From positions 54,578,838 through 54,642,837 of the forward strand of contig ML679958.1 of the NCBI GenBank assembly GCA_007922225.1: a stretch of 64,000 bases of DNA, given 5' to 3'. The notes beneath the pieces are model-generated. The model did no database searches. It was not told where the DNA came from and saw nothing but the letters and a program-made list of their open reading frames with translations. This DNA is from Emydura subglobosa (Eukaryota; Chordata; Testudines; Chelidae). Both the position numbers and the translations under genes were made by a program. Of this stretch, positions 44,700-55,654 are shown piece by piece (position 1 is the stretch's first letter; every line of letters begins with the position of its first letter).

Positions 44700-46930
44700 G
44701 TGAAATGACAGTTGACAAAAGGAGAAAGGAAATAGGTCATATTACACGAGACAGGGGTTTAACCCTTTCTGTACTTATGGTTCTATTTCTTCCTCCCATG
44801 TCACACAAGATAAGCATGGTACATAGCAAGCATACTATAGTTAATAATTCATTGCTTCCATCCAATTCCCATTCCTCCAGGTGTACTGTCTTGTGAGCTG
44901 TGATTATCCAAAATTTCAGATATTGTGTGTTTTGCCTTATACAAGTCATTACTCATTTCAATTAAATGTGAATCTTTATTAGCAATTGTTTTAGCTGTAA
45001 GGTCAGTGGTGGGATATATGCATGAACCCTTAAGTACTTTATTAATAAGATCCTGATAATGCAGGTTACTAAAAATAACAGTTTCATTTTCAAAAATAGA
45101 TATCAGAGATCGTGTTGTGTGCCCAACAATTGTAAGTACTTGTGGTTTAGAACAAAAATCTGGATTAGTGACCACACATCTACATTGACCATAATAGAAT
45201 TCCATATGATTAGTTACTACACAATACTGGATTTGGAAGTGATCCTAGATCCCAGATCCCAAGTTTCTAATTGCACCAAATGATACTTTTTTACATTCCA
45301 TTTAACATTCAACCTTTTCTCCTCAACATTTTTTAATCCATTGAGGACAATACCAATTCAAAATTTGTTGATCTCTGATTAATTCTGGTACTTTTCTGTT
45401 CCAAGAAATGTAAGATATTTGCAATGGCATTCATTACATAATCCTCATATACTGAATTTCTTTCCTAATATAGTGATTTTTGGCCTGATCGTTGTATTTT
45501 ATCAATTAAGAAATTTACTTTTGAGTTTCATTAAATAATCCAGTTATGTCATACAAATCATACACTGTAAATTATTCTTCACTTGCTAAACCATAAATCC
45601 CTTTTAACATTGGATCAAATACTTGATTAGCTTTTTCCTGGATTACATAATTAATATGCTTTTTGATTCTTTCAACATCAACCTTATTCCAAATTGAGAT
45701 TCCTGTGTCAAATAAACCTGTGATACAATTCAGAACTCCCAAAGGACAAATTCCTTATTTTCTTCTAGGAACGTACAGGTATTTTTAGACTCGAGTTAGC
45801 AATATCCTGTACTCATTGATAAACAATAATCTTATCCAGAAGGAGTACTGAAAAGAAAGATGCAATCTTAGCATTTTTACAATAAATAAATTCACTCATT
45901 TGCCAATTAGATAAATTTAACACACCAGCGATAAGCATTAATTATACTTAGTTAATTAATATACCTGATATAGGCACAGCTGTGAGACCACTGAAAGGGC
46001 ATTCTTGCATCTCTGGACATTCCACTGAATTCTGTAAATCATGGTCTTTTCCCGTTATTATTGCCTGTACCTCTATTTTGAAATATTTATTAATAACTTT
46101 TGTCCTATCCAAAAAACTATTTTGCATACAGGCTTCATATTCTCCTTTATTTTAATAATTTAGATTATATATGGTCATTGCTCCATTTTTCACTGAGCTT
46201 TGACACTTGGTTCTCTTTCTCCATAATCCATATGGAATTCCATCACATATTGGCAAAGAATAACCTCCACCTGTAATATGTGTTTTACATCCTCCTCACC
46301 CCTAGATTCCTCCAGTATGGGAGAGATTTTTTTCCAATCTACAAAAGATATTCATTGATTTTCTTCTCTGTCATATGGAAGAACATTTTGTTCCCCTACT
46401 ACTCTTTTAAGGTTTTGATAAAATCTATTATGAGTAGTAGGATGAAGTATTTGGCTGCCTAATTTCTTTGACAAATAATGTATATACCTTCCTCCACATT
46501 TTTGGACCTCCAGTGGAAAATCCTTCTACAATACAAATTTGCACTCATCCTTCAGTACTAGATGTAATCCTCCCAATCCATACAGATGTGAAAATGTTGT
46601 ACTATTAGTCCACGCAGTAAAAAATGTTTTATCCCAAGTCTTATATATAAATTGTCCTTGTGCTGGTTGATAATCCCATTCAAAGAAAATTTCAGTTGAA
46701 ATCATGGTATCCCACCTCGTCCTTGATCTGATCTCATTCTTTCTCGCACCCAAATCACTGTTATCTGTGCATCCTGAGCTTCAATAGGCAAGTCTGAGTC
46801 TAGTTCCAACACAACATCTTGCTTCACTTCAATTATCTGTGCCTCTTGTTGCACCAGAACAATCTATCATTCAGTTTGTAGGGCAGCATTCAAGCAAAAG
46901 TACAGCATCAGTGTTATTATGCCCTGCATT
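44700..46930 (-). pseudogene. Retroviral env-like remnant
   Basis: Lies where env is expected, between the integrase end and the 3' LTR. Open pieces on the minus strand are 46,526-46,753, 44,849-45,205 and 44,737-44,949. The last has a hydrophobic run (LLTIVCLLCTMLILC at about 44,800-44,845) followed by a short basic tail and a stop, the arrangement of a transmembrane anchor with a cytoplasmic tail. The 118-residue piece before it contains an N-glycosylation-type site (NET) and cysteines, in keeping with an envelope ectodomain. In a live virus this protein would mediate attachment and fusion. Here it is broken into at least three frames with many stops and cannot be functional. Virus family is unresolved. 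Confidence 0.55.
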
Positions 46931-47160
46931 TTTTCATCTTTTTCTGATACTGGGCTGGCTCACTCTCCACTTCCTCTTTAGAATTAGCATCTCTGGTTCC
47001 TCTGCCTGTGGAGAAATATCTGTTTTCCAGTTTAAGTTCAACTGATTCACATGATAATGTTTATCTATGTTTCTGCTCCCATGTGAAATTCTAGTTTTGA
47101 ATACAGAGGTACTGAGTCTGTCCACAATAATATGTGGCCCAGTTCATCAGTTACTCAAAT
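46931..47160 (-). pseudogene. Retroviral integrase C-terminal remnant
   Basis: The minus frame 46,934-47,125 begins MDRLSTSVFKTRISHG and continues to HYHVNQLNLNW. A hydrophobic/basic beta-rich stretch ending in HVNQL is the usual close of the retroviral and Ty3-type integrase C-terminal domain. The zinc-binding and catalytic parts of integrase are missing: only about 300 bp separate this from RNase H remnants, so a large internal deletion has occurred. Confidence 0.55.
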
Positions 47161-47399
47161 TGTGTTCAGTTATAGAATATGATAGGAGTATAACCTACTC
47201 GCCAGTTTCCCAGGCATTCTCTCTTTGGCTTTTATCACAATAACTAGACCCACCCATGAAAAAGGAATATGATTCTGTAATTTTTTTTGTGTGGATAAGC
47301 ATCAATGTAAAAAATTGAGTGAAGGTTTTCCTTTGATCCACATCTGGAAACACAAGGGTTCCCAGAATACAACAGAGCCTTTGGCAATGGAGATTGAAT

Positions 47400-47720
47400 T
47401 CATACTGTTACTGTTATATCTTTGCCCTCCAACAACAAGGTCCAGTGTGACAGTCAAGCATTAGACACCTGTCTGTCCTTGATTTGATTAGAAAGCAAAA
47501 ACTGAAGGGGTGTATGCATAGAATGCAAGATTACTGGGTTTAAGCCAATCAAAAATGCACAAATGTTGAATCACTCAGCTGGTGGCCAACAAATATTCCT
47601 CACAGATAGAATGGATTAGTGATCCACTGGACTAATTTTCCTAGAAGCATAAGCTAATGAACTTTTTTCATGTCTCTCTTGAGAAGCTACTGCGGCAAGT
47701 GCAGTTGTACTCACAGATAC
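47400..47720 (-). pseudogene. Retroviral RNase H remnant
   Basis: Minus-strand reading near 47,650 gives SSLAYASRKISPVD, the conserved S-R-x-L-(S/T)-P block of RNase H, followed near 47,500 by HTPLQFLLSNQIKD. Broken by stops. It continues directly from the reverse transcriptase remnant. RNase H would remove the RNA template during reverse transcription. Confidence 0.5.
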
Positions 47721-48800
47721 CTATAGATGATATGGTTTGTTAGTATCTGCGGTGATCAGTACAGCTGCCTGCATTACTACTTGCTCTAATTTCACAAATT
47801 CATTTACATGCTGGTCCGTCCAGACCCAAGCAACTTCCTTTTTCAAGAGATTGTAAAGTGGGCCTGCAATGTAAGCAAAGTTAGAGATGAAGTCTCGATG
47901 GTATTCTGCCAAACCTAGAAAAGATTGTAAAGAAGTAATGGCAGTAGGAATAGGCAATTCCTGATTGCATCCACTTTTTGTTGGACTGGTGTTCAACCTC
48001 CTTGAGACAATGTGATATCTAAAAAAGAAACTTCTGGGACCATTAGTCATACCATTGTTAAGTTAGACTTTAGTCCTGCTTCCTTGATGACTGGCAAAAA
48101 CTCATCCAGGCACTCCAGACGTTCCTCTCAAGTCTCGGTTGCTAAACAGATATCATCTACATACTGAAATTGAACAGATGGTTTCGAAAACCTAGACAAG
48201 ATTCGCTTCATTTATCCATGAAAGATAGCTGGACTGTTACAGAGTCCCTGGGGGAAAGACTTGGAAGGTATGCTGAACCCCCTAAACTGTGAAAGCCAGA
48301 TGGTGTTGACTGTCCTTAGAAACAGGCACTGATCAATAACCATTGGCAATATTAATGGTGGAAAGCCATTTTGCTTTGGGATTCACAGATTTAATTAGGT
48401 CAGGTGTTTAGCTACAACAGCTGCACAAGCTGGAATCACTTGATTTAATTTTTGATAATCAATAGTAAGGTACCATGACCCATCTGGTTTTTGTACTGGC
48501 CAAATTGGAGAATTACATACTGAAGTACATTTATGAATGATTCCTTGTTGCAGGAAAGATTCAATGGTGTTAGCACTATGATGTCTGGCCTGATCTGGAA
48601 AAGGATACTGCTTCTGTGAGAGAAAATCTCCTCCTGTAATTTCAACAGTTACTTCCATCTTTCCACACTCATGCATGCTAGCCACTAACTCCTGCATATC
48701 AGCTCTCCCTTCTGCAATGTTTTCTAGGGTACACATTCCTGGTTTTGTTGCTGTTGAAATTGTCATTCCATGTGGGAATGACAACAGGCTGAATGTCTAA
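47721..48800 (-). pseudogene. Retroviral reverse transcriptase remnant
   Basis: Two open pieces on the minus strand. 48,395-48,784 holds QKQYPFPDQARHH, SPIWPVQKPDGSWYLTIDYQ and LNQVIP, the fingers subdomain, with the LTIDYQKLNQ block in which the family's first catalytic Asp lies. The catalytic YVDD motif is seen at 48,152-48,163 in a different frame, between the two pieces. 47,721-48,050 holds SLQSFLGLAEYHRDFI followed by IAGPLYNLLKK, the connection to RNase H. The enzyme copies viral RNA into DNA. Stops and at least two frame changes separate the parts, so it is inactive. The residues flanking YVDD could be used to place the virus on a reverse-transcriptase tree. Confidence 0.8.
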
Positions 48801-48829
48801 TGCCTGTGCTATAGTTACACATAGCAAGT

Positions 48830-49140
48830 GGTTTGTCAAATCTATAATGCAACCCATATTTTCTCAAAAAATCTGCTCCCAATAAATTGTAGAGTTCCTT
48901 CAGATTTGCAAGTGCAGATACATATATCCTCCTCATGTCTCTTATTTGTATCACCATTGGTTTAGATAACATATCTATGACCTGATTACTTGGAAATGTT
49001 GCTAGCACTTTGTGTTGTCCTTATGATAAAAGGGATGATTCTGGATTTTTATAATTGATTATACTAATTGATGCCTCAGTATCAATAATACATAAAAAAT
49101 GGCAGCCCCCCACCATTGCTGATACTTTGGAACTCCCATT
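48830..49140 (-). pseudogene. Retroviral protease remnant
   Basis: On the minus strand, an FYVLLI-type beta strand leads to DTEAS at about 49,069-49,083, where retroviral aspartic proteases have D-(T/S)-G-A; the glycine codon is changed to glutamate. Further on, YNLLGADFLRKYGL (about 48,855-48,900) matches the conserved C-terminal (I/L)-L-G-x-D helix. The enzyme would cut the viral polyproteins. The active-site change and an intervening stop make it non-functional. Confidence 0.6.
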
Positions 49141-49701
49141 TACATCTCTTCCCAAAGGGCTTACAACTCTGCATGGGGCCTCTTGGTTTCACACTCTCAG
49201 TCATTGTGAGTCCATACTATCCCCCTTTCCTGGCTTGTATACTCTATGTGCGGAGGACAAAGGTTCAGTAGTGTAGGAAGCCACTGTGGCCTCCCACGGA
49301 GCCAGAGCCTGGGGAAGGGCCCGAGAGCTCTGATTGGCCCAACTCACACCCTGCCCCAGAGTCTGCCCGGCAACAGGGGACCCGGGCCATGATAGGGCCA
49401 CCCGGCCAGGCCAATTAGCAGCCTCGGGGCGGAGCCCCAACAGGAAGGGGAAATACAAAAGCCTGGCCCCTGAGCTCAGTAGGGCCCAGACTGCCAGCAG
49501 AGGCAGACGTGCTGCCCCGCCAACAGAGGCCTAGGCCGGAGCCTAGCCGCCGACGACGAACCCCGGCCCCACCTGGGCCCGGGGATTGGATAGGGCCCTC
49601 GAGGAGCTGGACAAGGCAACCCGGCCAGGACGACCCCATCAGACTGGGCTGAGACCCCAGAGCAGCCCGAGTGGCGGGCACCCCCAGAGGCCGGGCCGTA
49701 T

Positions 49702-50097
49702 TTGGAGGAACTGCCGGCCGCCGAGCCCCTCCCTGCAGCGGGGCAGGACTTGGAGGAGCTGCCCGAGTCCGACCCGCTCCCCTCCTACAACGACCTGGAG
49801 GAGCTGCCCCCTGAAGAGGAGTTTCCTGCCTTACCCCCGGTCGACGAGGAAGGACTAACAACGCTACCCCAGGTGGACTATCCTTGGGACATGGAGGCAA
49901 CAGGTACTAGGGTCAGTGGGGAGGAAGTAGCCCAGGGACAGCCACGGCCTGTGGCTGAAGCCGCCGTATTGCCGGTGTGTTGCGGCGGGAGCCCCGCCGG
50001 CACAGTGGCAGCCGCTTCTGCCACTGCTAGGGCCCTGGGCTGGGACGCAGTGGAGACGGGTGGGCCTGCGTCCCTCTCCCCTTCCCCTTTTCCCTAG
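49702..50097 (+). CDS. Acidic LEELP-repeat ORF in the GC-rich element
   Basis: A 131-residue frame with LEELP-type repeats: MEELPAAEPLP at the start, then DLEELPESDPLPSYND, then DLEELPPEEEFPALPPVDEE. These form an irregular repeat of about 20-25 residues. The second half is Ala/Gly/Ser-rich and low in information. The frame is open upstream past the first ATG, towards about 49,690, so 49,702 is only the first ATG. It follows the promoter-like segment by about 240 bp. No domain is recognised; an acidic proline-rich Gag-like N-terminus of an LTR element is one possibility, and a compositional open frame in GC-rich DNA is another. Coding status is uncertain. Confidence 0.35.
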   Translation: MEELPAAEPLPAAGQDLEELPESDPLPSYNDLEELPPEEEFPALPPVDEEGLTTLPQVDYPWDMEATGTRVSGEEVAQGQPRPVAEAAVLPVCCGGSPAGTVAAASATARALGWDAVETGGPASLSPSPFP

Positions 50098-50149
50098 CCA
50101 CCCCAGGAGAATTGCTCTCCTGATCCCACCTGAAGCTGTTGCCTCCTCT

Positions 50150-50296
50150 GCTCACCCTGCCTAGGGGCTGGAGCGATAGACTCCTTGCTCTCTCACCCTG
50201 CCTGAGGGCCTGAGCGATCCGCCTGCTCACCGTGCCTAGGGGCTGGAGCGATAGACTCCTTGCTCACTCGCCCTGCCGGAGGGCGAATTGCCTAGA
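50150..50296 (+). repeat. 72-75-bp tandem duplication in the GC-rich element
   Basis: GCTCACC(C/G)TGCCTAGGGGCTGG with GAGCGATAGACTCCTTGCTC occurs at 50,150-50,224 and again at 50,225-50,296 with few differences. Confidence 0.8.
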
Positions 50297-50499
50297 CTGA
50301 TCTCTCGCCAAGAGCGAGCTATTCCGCTGTAGGAAGCCACGGTGGCCTCCCACGGAGCCCAGAACGCTTACAAGTAGCTATTGCAATGGGTTGAGGTGAG
50401 GTGTATTGTCAATCCAAAATCATGGAGTTCCTCTGCTGCTGCATTTCACGCTTCTGAGATTCTAGGGTTGCCCTTATCTAGCAAAGTTCTTTGATGACC

Positions 50500-52920
50500 A
50501 TGTCCATTGTAGGACTAGGGGTTCAGTAGGTTGGGCTTCTTGGGTGAGGGCAATAACGGTTCATGTCAGGCGTGAATTGTTTCCTCGTTGTAGTTGGTGA
50601 AGATGATAAGGAAAGTGACCTTACCCCTTCATTCATGTTCCTGGGGTTATGTATCAGGGATTTTGTATTTGGAAACATCATGGTATGCACCCCCTGCTTG
50701 GATTTGATCAATTTCTATTACTATTACACAACCCTCTTGGACCAGGTGGTTGTCCTTGTGCTATGCTCTGTGGGCCTTCTAATTTAAATACTGGTCCACC
50801 TGAAGCTCCTTGAACAGTTGCTACACAAGGATGAGTTCTCTTGGAACTTTTCTGTTGGGTTTAAATATAACTATCAGCTTCAGATAAGTCTAAAACTTCT
50901 GGATGGGTACTCCTGGAATGTACATGCATCATTACTTTGCCCTGAACTGTTGGTAAAGAACTGTTAACTACCATATTAATATACTGGGGGGTCTGTTTCC
51001 TTTCCAGGCATTTCATTAGATTTCCAAGCTGCACACAGTCTATTATGAAATTCATATGGGGATTCCCTCTCCCTCTGTCTCATGTTAGTACTAAAGTAAC
51101 TTGTGCCTGTCCCAGAAGCATATTCCGTTCTAACAGACTTATAGTATCCTTAAATTATTTTTCCCCTTCTCAAATCCAGTGGGAATGCATTCCATAAAGC
51201 TCTGTCTACAGTTAACTGTAAAATCCTAACCAAATCCCCTTCATCTAGCTGACACAATTTTACTATTGTTTCTAAGTATGCTGCATGGGCTGCCATTGGA
51301 TCTCCTTTTTTCACTGGCCCTACCATTTTTGTAATGGCATCAAGAGTTTTTACATTTGTCACCATTGCTATTGGAGAAACACAAGTACTTGACTGGAAGG
51401 GTTCCACATTAAAAATAGATGTTTTTTCCTCTTTTACAGTTACATTGGGAAGTCTTCGTTCCTCTTTCTGGTACCTCCCATGTGGGGTCACTTCTACAGT
51501 GGACCATTTTGATAGGGAGTTTGACTTTAACCCTTGGCGTTTTCTTTTGGCTGGGGTAGGCACCTGCACCTTAGGAAGGTCTGGCACTGGCAGGGTTTCC
51601 TATGGGAATACTAATTTTGGCTCTATGGTGGCTTGGAGTACAGTGGGCATATTGGATTCAGAATGAATTATGCCACTCGTTTTTTTCACTACTGGTCCAG
51701 GCTTAAAGATATTAGAATCACTTGCTGGAATTACAGGCTGCAAAGAGTTTCGTCTTTCCTGGGAGGCACCTATATCTGAGATTGACTCTTTGCAAGCCCC
51801 TACAGAAAGTTCTATAGTTCCCTAGGTTTCTTGTAACAAGCGGTGCAATTACATATGGGTTTGTAACATATCCTGCTTATTCCTTTCTTGGTGAACCTGC
51901 TGTAACTGACACTTTTTCTCACTCTCACGACAGCTACTAATTGCTGTTCATTCCATCTCTTGTTCCAACAATTCAACATGTAATCCCTCATGTAATTCTT
52001 CACCAAGACTGCCTATTTGTCTCTTCCTTTACGTCATTCTGTCAGCTTCTTCAAGCCCCCCTTTCTCTCCCCACAATTTTTCTGTGTCGGTCAATTCCTT
52101 TTTTTCTACTTCCCCAGATTGTTCAGTGTCCTTCTATTCTTTCTGTCTGGTTTTATCACTCAGTCTGGTAAGTGGGGTGGAGTTCTTTATCCAATTGTGG
52201 TGGATTGTTCTTCCCCACCCCAGAGCCCACCATGGCTACTGGGATATGAGAAGTTGGCATTATATTATCTGGTATTATATTAACAACATATATAGGTGGC
52301 AACTGCATCTCTATACAGATATTCTCATCATTCTCTAGGATATTTTGGGGTTCCTGCCCAACCTTATTTTCAGTATTTACTAACTGACAGTACATATACT
52401 CCAGAATGTCACAGGTTTGTTCTAATGCCTGTGTTCTGTGAGCTAACTCCATGCCCAAATGAATACTCCTGCCCCATTGCTCTCTCTCTCTCCACATTAT
52501 AATCTCATATCTAGCTTTTTGTAATTGGTACTTAATGTAAGCCAGGTCTCTTGCAAGCCTATCCTTCTGATGGAGGAATATGGAATTTACTTCACTTGTT
52601 TGACTAAACTGTTCTCTTATTGTTTTACTTGTCCCCTTTGATAAGGCTTGTCTTGCCTCCTCCAGCTTTTCTACTTTTCTCTTAAATCTCCTTCCAAGGA
52701 TATTACATGCCATATATATATATACAATCCATAGCTATTCCTTTCATCTCTTGAGATTTTTTCCTTTAATTTGTCCTTCTTAAAGAGGGAACACATTAAA
52801 TTCCCTGGATCTTTATGTGCCCAGAGAGCTCCATTATTTATTTGCTTTTTTCTCTCACCCTGCCCCATGGGTTTTAATGTGATCTCATACAAAGTCCTCC
52901 AAGGGCATTTGTACATCTAC
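50500..52920 (-). pseudogene. Retroviral gag-like remnant
   Basis: Minus-strand open pieces 52,671-52,916, 52,156-52,713, 51,150-51,587 and 50,861-51,055. The 185-residue piece is helical and heptad-like with many Glu, Lys, Arg and Leu (KRKVEKLEEARQAL, KDRLARDLAYIKYQLQKA), suggesting a coiled-coil N-terminal Gag. The 145-residue piece starts basic (AKRKRQGLKS) and later has MVTNVKTLDAITKM and ALWNAFPLDLRRG, plausible capsid. A Cys-His zinc knuckle is not evident downstream. Gag would build the particle. It follows the primer site by about 600 bp. Several frame breaks make it inactive. Family assignment is inferred from position more than from sequence. Confidence 0.55.
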
Positions 52921-53504
52921 TAAGACAAATGTCTGAATGGACACCTTATTCTCTTCCAAATACTTCTCTTACAAATAGGTGTCCCTTCCTTGCTTCCAAT
53001 AGTCACTACAAATATTTATGGGGATTTTCCATGCTGACAAACACTTGTGGTGCTTACTTCTCCTTCAGCTTCCAGGTGGAGTACCCCAAGAGGCAGGGCA
53101 GTGATCAAGGCACCTCACAAGTTTTTCCTCAATCTTCCCTTGATAGTGCTGTCCAGAAGAGTCCAAAGTTTGAAGGAGCAAAATATGGGAGTATATTAAT
53201 GACTGTGAACTGTCTGATTCATTCTGCCATGCCTGATGGGGTTTCTATCTGTATGTGACTGCTGGGTCTCTCACACACAAGTGCTATTTCTCTATTTGGT
53301 ACCACTAAAACCAAAAACAAATTTCCTGTGATTTTTCCCTGAGCTCAGTTATTACAACATCACATAGACAGTCATACAAAACCACATGAAAAAGCAAGTG
53401 TAAGCAAAAGCAGGAAGCTTCCCTCTTTTAGTGAGTATTGTTCTGAGACATGCTTTTATCCTCAAATCAGTTTTTTTTCCCCCTTGTCTTTTGTGTTCTC
53501 TATT

Positions 53505-53522
53505 GCCCCATGTTGGACACCA
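53505..53522 (-). promoter_or_regulatory. Retroviral primer-binding site (lysine tRNA type)
   Basis: The minus strand reads TGGTGTCCAACATGGGGC four bases after the LTR end. It agrees with the lysine-tRNA(1,2) primer-site consensus at 15 of 18 positions, and all three differences are C-to-T or G-to-A changes. Confidence 0.8.
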
Positions 53523-53526
53523 AACC

Positions 53527-54445
53527 TGTAGCCTCCTATTTTTTATTTAAAGTAAATGTAGTGATGTTGATGTGGATTTGGCTCTGGTGACTACAGTTTC
53601 ACGTTCAGCAGTTACCTCTGCCTCTTGTTTCAGATCTACAGCTTATATGAACACCTGAAGACTTTCACCTGTTCTACTTTCCAACAACAAGGTCTAATAT
53701 ATTTTATCATTTTTATTAAAGTTTCCAGCACAGTTATGAATATCACAGCATATATAACTTCTGAAGATATCCATGTACAAATTATAGCTAGTCATACTCA
53801 CATCCTCCTAGATAGTTTTAGAGTCTGATGGGTCTCTCATGGACTGATCATCAGTAGAGGGATGGCTCCTGTTGAAGTTTTCCCATAAGACCCACCCTCT
53901 GTCCATGTGCATGAAAGTGGCAACCCTCTTTTTCCTTATTGGTCTGGTGTCCCTTAAGAATCTTGATGGACTCCAGTTTTTTACAGTTCCTTTTAGTCTC
54001 CTTAGCATTGACACACAACCGGTATCCTGTGGTTATGGCATGTGTTTAGAGAGAAATGTGCCTCTAGTGCATTTTGTGATCTAAAATTAACCTTCTGGGT
54101 AACTTTTTGCAATATTACCTTGTGGCACATCTTTTTCCATAATCTTATGGCATCAGGTTATTCTTCTGTCACTTACTTATGTCATCATTTCTTAACTCTA
54201 AGGCCTAAAATAACTAAGCTAAAATATTACAGGCCTCAACCTATACACATTGCATATCACCTTTCTTTCCTTAGATACCTAATAAGTAATTATCACTTCT
54301 AAATACTCAACAATCTTATACTTCTATAAACCTACAATTTAACTCTATTTAGTCCAGAATGAATATATGACATAATATGATAGTTAATCATAACATCATA
54401 CAATAAATGAATGATAAAATGATAAAAATGAAATCATTGGTTACA
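53527..54445 (-). repeat. Retroviral 5' LTR, intact length
   Basis: 919 bp; minus strand starts TGTAACCAATG and ends GGCTACA. It aligns with the interrupted 3' LTR throughout. It contains a CCAAT directly at its start and is followed by the primer site and preceded by TGCC. Confidence 0.85.
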
Positions 54446-54449
54446 TGCC

Positions 54450-54650
54450 ACAACTCTTGAATACTGTTGAGGAAGTCTTTGGTTTTCTGGGATACTTCCT
54501 GCTGTGGTGGAAACAAAGAAGCCCAGGAGAAGACAGTCACAGGTTGCAGCTGCATAGAATAGTAAACATTTTGTTACCTTATTTTTATATGTAGTTATGT
54601 TCATAATAAAGAGTTTATTTTGACACCAGTCTGCTAGTCAGCAAGATACA
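54450..54650 (+). repeat. Ty3/gypsy 5' LTR, distal part
   Basis: TTTTCTGGGATACTTCC, AACATTTTGTTACCTTATT, GTTCATAATAAAGAG and TATTTTGACACCAGTCTGC pair with the same order at 58,990-59,155. An AATAAA signal lies at 54,605-54,610. The proximal 40 bases lie on the other side of the retrovirus. Confidence 0.8.
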
Positions 54651-54653
54651 ACT

Positions 54654-54667
54654 TGGTACTAAGAGTG
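54654..54667 (+). promoter_or_regulatory. Ty3/gypsy primer-binding site (leucine tRNA type)
   Basis: TGGTACTAAGAGTG, three bases after the LTR, agrees at 12 of 14 positions with the 3' end complement of a leucine (UAA) tRNA. Confidence 0.55.
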
Positions 54668-54779
54668 CAAGGCACAGTTTGCTGGAAGACCAGATGGAAG
54701 ATGTATCATTGATATGGCTATTATAGAGTCTGAAACCACAAGAAATACCCCCTCACCAGCTCTGAGAACCAGGGGAAAT

Positions 54780-55654
54780 GCTGAATATGCCTGGAAAAGG
54801 TTCAGATGGAAATGTGAACTTTATATGAAAGCCACAGAGTAAATAAATTCATGGATGAGCAAAAGATCACTCTGTGATCACAGTGGCAGGCACAGAAGCC
54901 TTTGATGTATATGATATATTGCATGTAGATTGTGATTGGTGAGTGAGAGAAAAGCTTTGCAGAAATAATGAAAATATTTGAGGACCATTTTGTCCCTGGA
55001 AAAAAAAATGTTGCTTTTGAAAGATATACATTCAAGATGAGAATGCAGAATGAAGGGGGAAAAAACAGATATGTTTGCCACAGATGTAAAACTAAAAAGT
55101 CAGTCTTTTGAATATGCACTATTAAGACTCTCTTATTAAAGACCATATTGTCCTGAAGTGTAACAATTTAAAAATTTTTGAATGGTTATGAAAGGAGATG
55201 GATTTGACACTAGAAATGGTAAGCAATTGAACAAACAATAACCCAAATAAAAAGCTTATAGAAAGGCACAGAGCTCATGACTCTCAGTACTATAGCTAAA
55301 TCAGCAAAGGAATTGTCCATAGAAATTACACTGGACAAATAGAGAAACATGGAAAGCAGCACGAGTAGAGTAATTAATGTCCAGGCTTCAGGCAAATATG
55401 TAGAAACTGTTTTAAAAAAAAAACAAGCAACCATTATGCTAAAATTTACAGAGAAAGCAGGAAAGTACATGTATTAAGTGCAGAAAGGGATTTCTCAAAT
55501 GAAAAGAAAGAGCTATTCTTAAGTACCATAATGGAGTAGGCTGAAAATTCAAATGACTCCTTAATTGAAATATGCATAAATGGCATTTATGTGACATACA
55601 ATACAGACTGGGACATAAATAAATGTAATTTCAAAAAACTGAAATAGGTGTAAG
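54780..55654 (+). pseudogene. Ty3/gypsy gag remnant
   Basis: Frame-shifted. Recognisable parts: VITVAGTEAFDVYDIL near 54,876-54,920, MKIFEDHFVPGKNVAFERY near 54,969-55,027 with FKMRMQNEGG following, and a possible nucleocapsid remnant near 55,440-55,485 with AGKYMY*VQKGIS spacing. The order matches Gag of vertebrate gypsy elements. Multiple stops. It is cut off at 55,654 by the solo LTR that follows; the protease region is not recognisable. Confidence 0.6.

Larger units (their letters stand above)
49272..50359 (+). mobile_element. GC-rich element flanked by 32-bp direct repeats, inserted in the retrovirus
   Basis: Direct repeats at 49,272-49,303 and 50,328-50,359 (TGTAGGAAGCCAC, one variable base, then GTGGCCTCCCACGGAGCC) differ at one position and bound about 1.06 kb of strongly GC-rich DNA, alien to the AT-rich host retrovirus. 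The left part looks like a Pol II promoter: CTGATTGGCCC (reversed CCAAT) at 49,331, GGGGCGGAGCCCC at 49,426-49,438 and AAATACAAAAG at 49,451-49,461. The starting TG and promoter suggest the 32-bp sequence is the beginning of an LTR, so this may be an LTR-plus-leader-plus-ORF unit with a second LTR truncated after 32 bases. It carries a proline/glutamate-rich ORF. Origin unidentified. Confidence 0.6.
40293..54449 (-). mobile_element. Endogenous retrovirus (minus strand) with two LTRs and nested insertions
   Basis: Provirus occupying 40,297-54,445 between 4-base TGCC duplications (40,293-40,296 and 54,446-54,449). Read on the minus strand: 5' LTR 53,527-54,445, lysine-type primer site 53,505-53,522, gag-like, protease, reverse transcriptase/RNase H, integrase end, env-like, polypurine tract 44,312-44,324, 3' LTR 40,297-44,311. 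The 3' LTR carries a 3.0-kb CR1 and the interior a 1.06-kb GC-rich element. LTR copies differ by roughly 7 percent in a 145-base block counted by eye. All genes carry stops and shifts. Class is unresolved; a 4-bp duplication, lysine primer site, long LTR and coiled-coil-rich Gag without an obvious zinc knuckle fit a spuma-like or class III affinity, but this is inference. Confidence 0.8.

Noticed and set aside
49415..49900. 161-residue minus-strand frame, the longest but one in the GC-rich element
   Set aside because: Opposite strand of the promoter-plus-ORF arrangement, Pro/Gly/Ala/Arg-rich, no ATG context or domain; judged a compositional shadow.
51334..51666. 110-residue plus-strand frame
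   Set aside because: Antisense shadow of the retroviral gag-like frame at 51,150-51,587.
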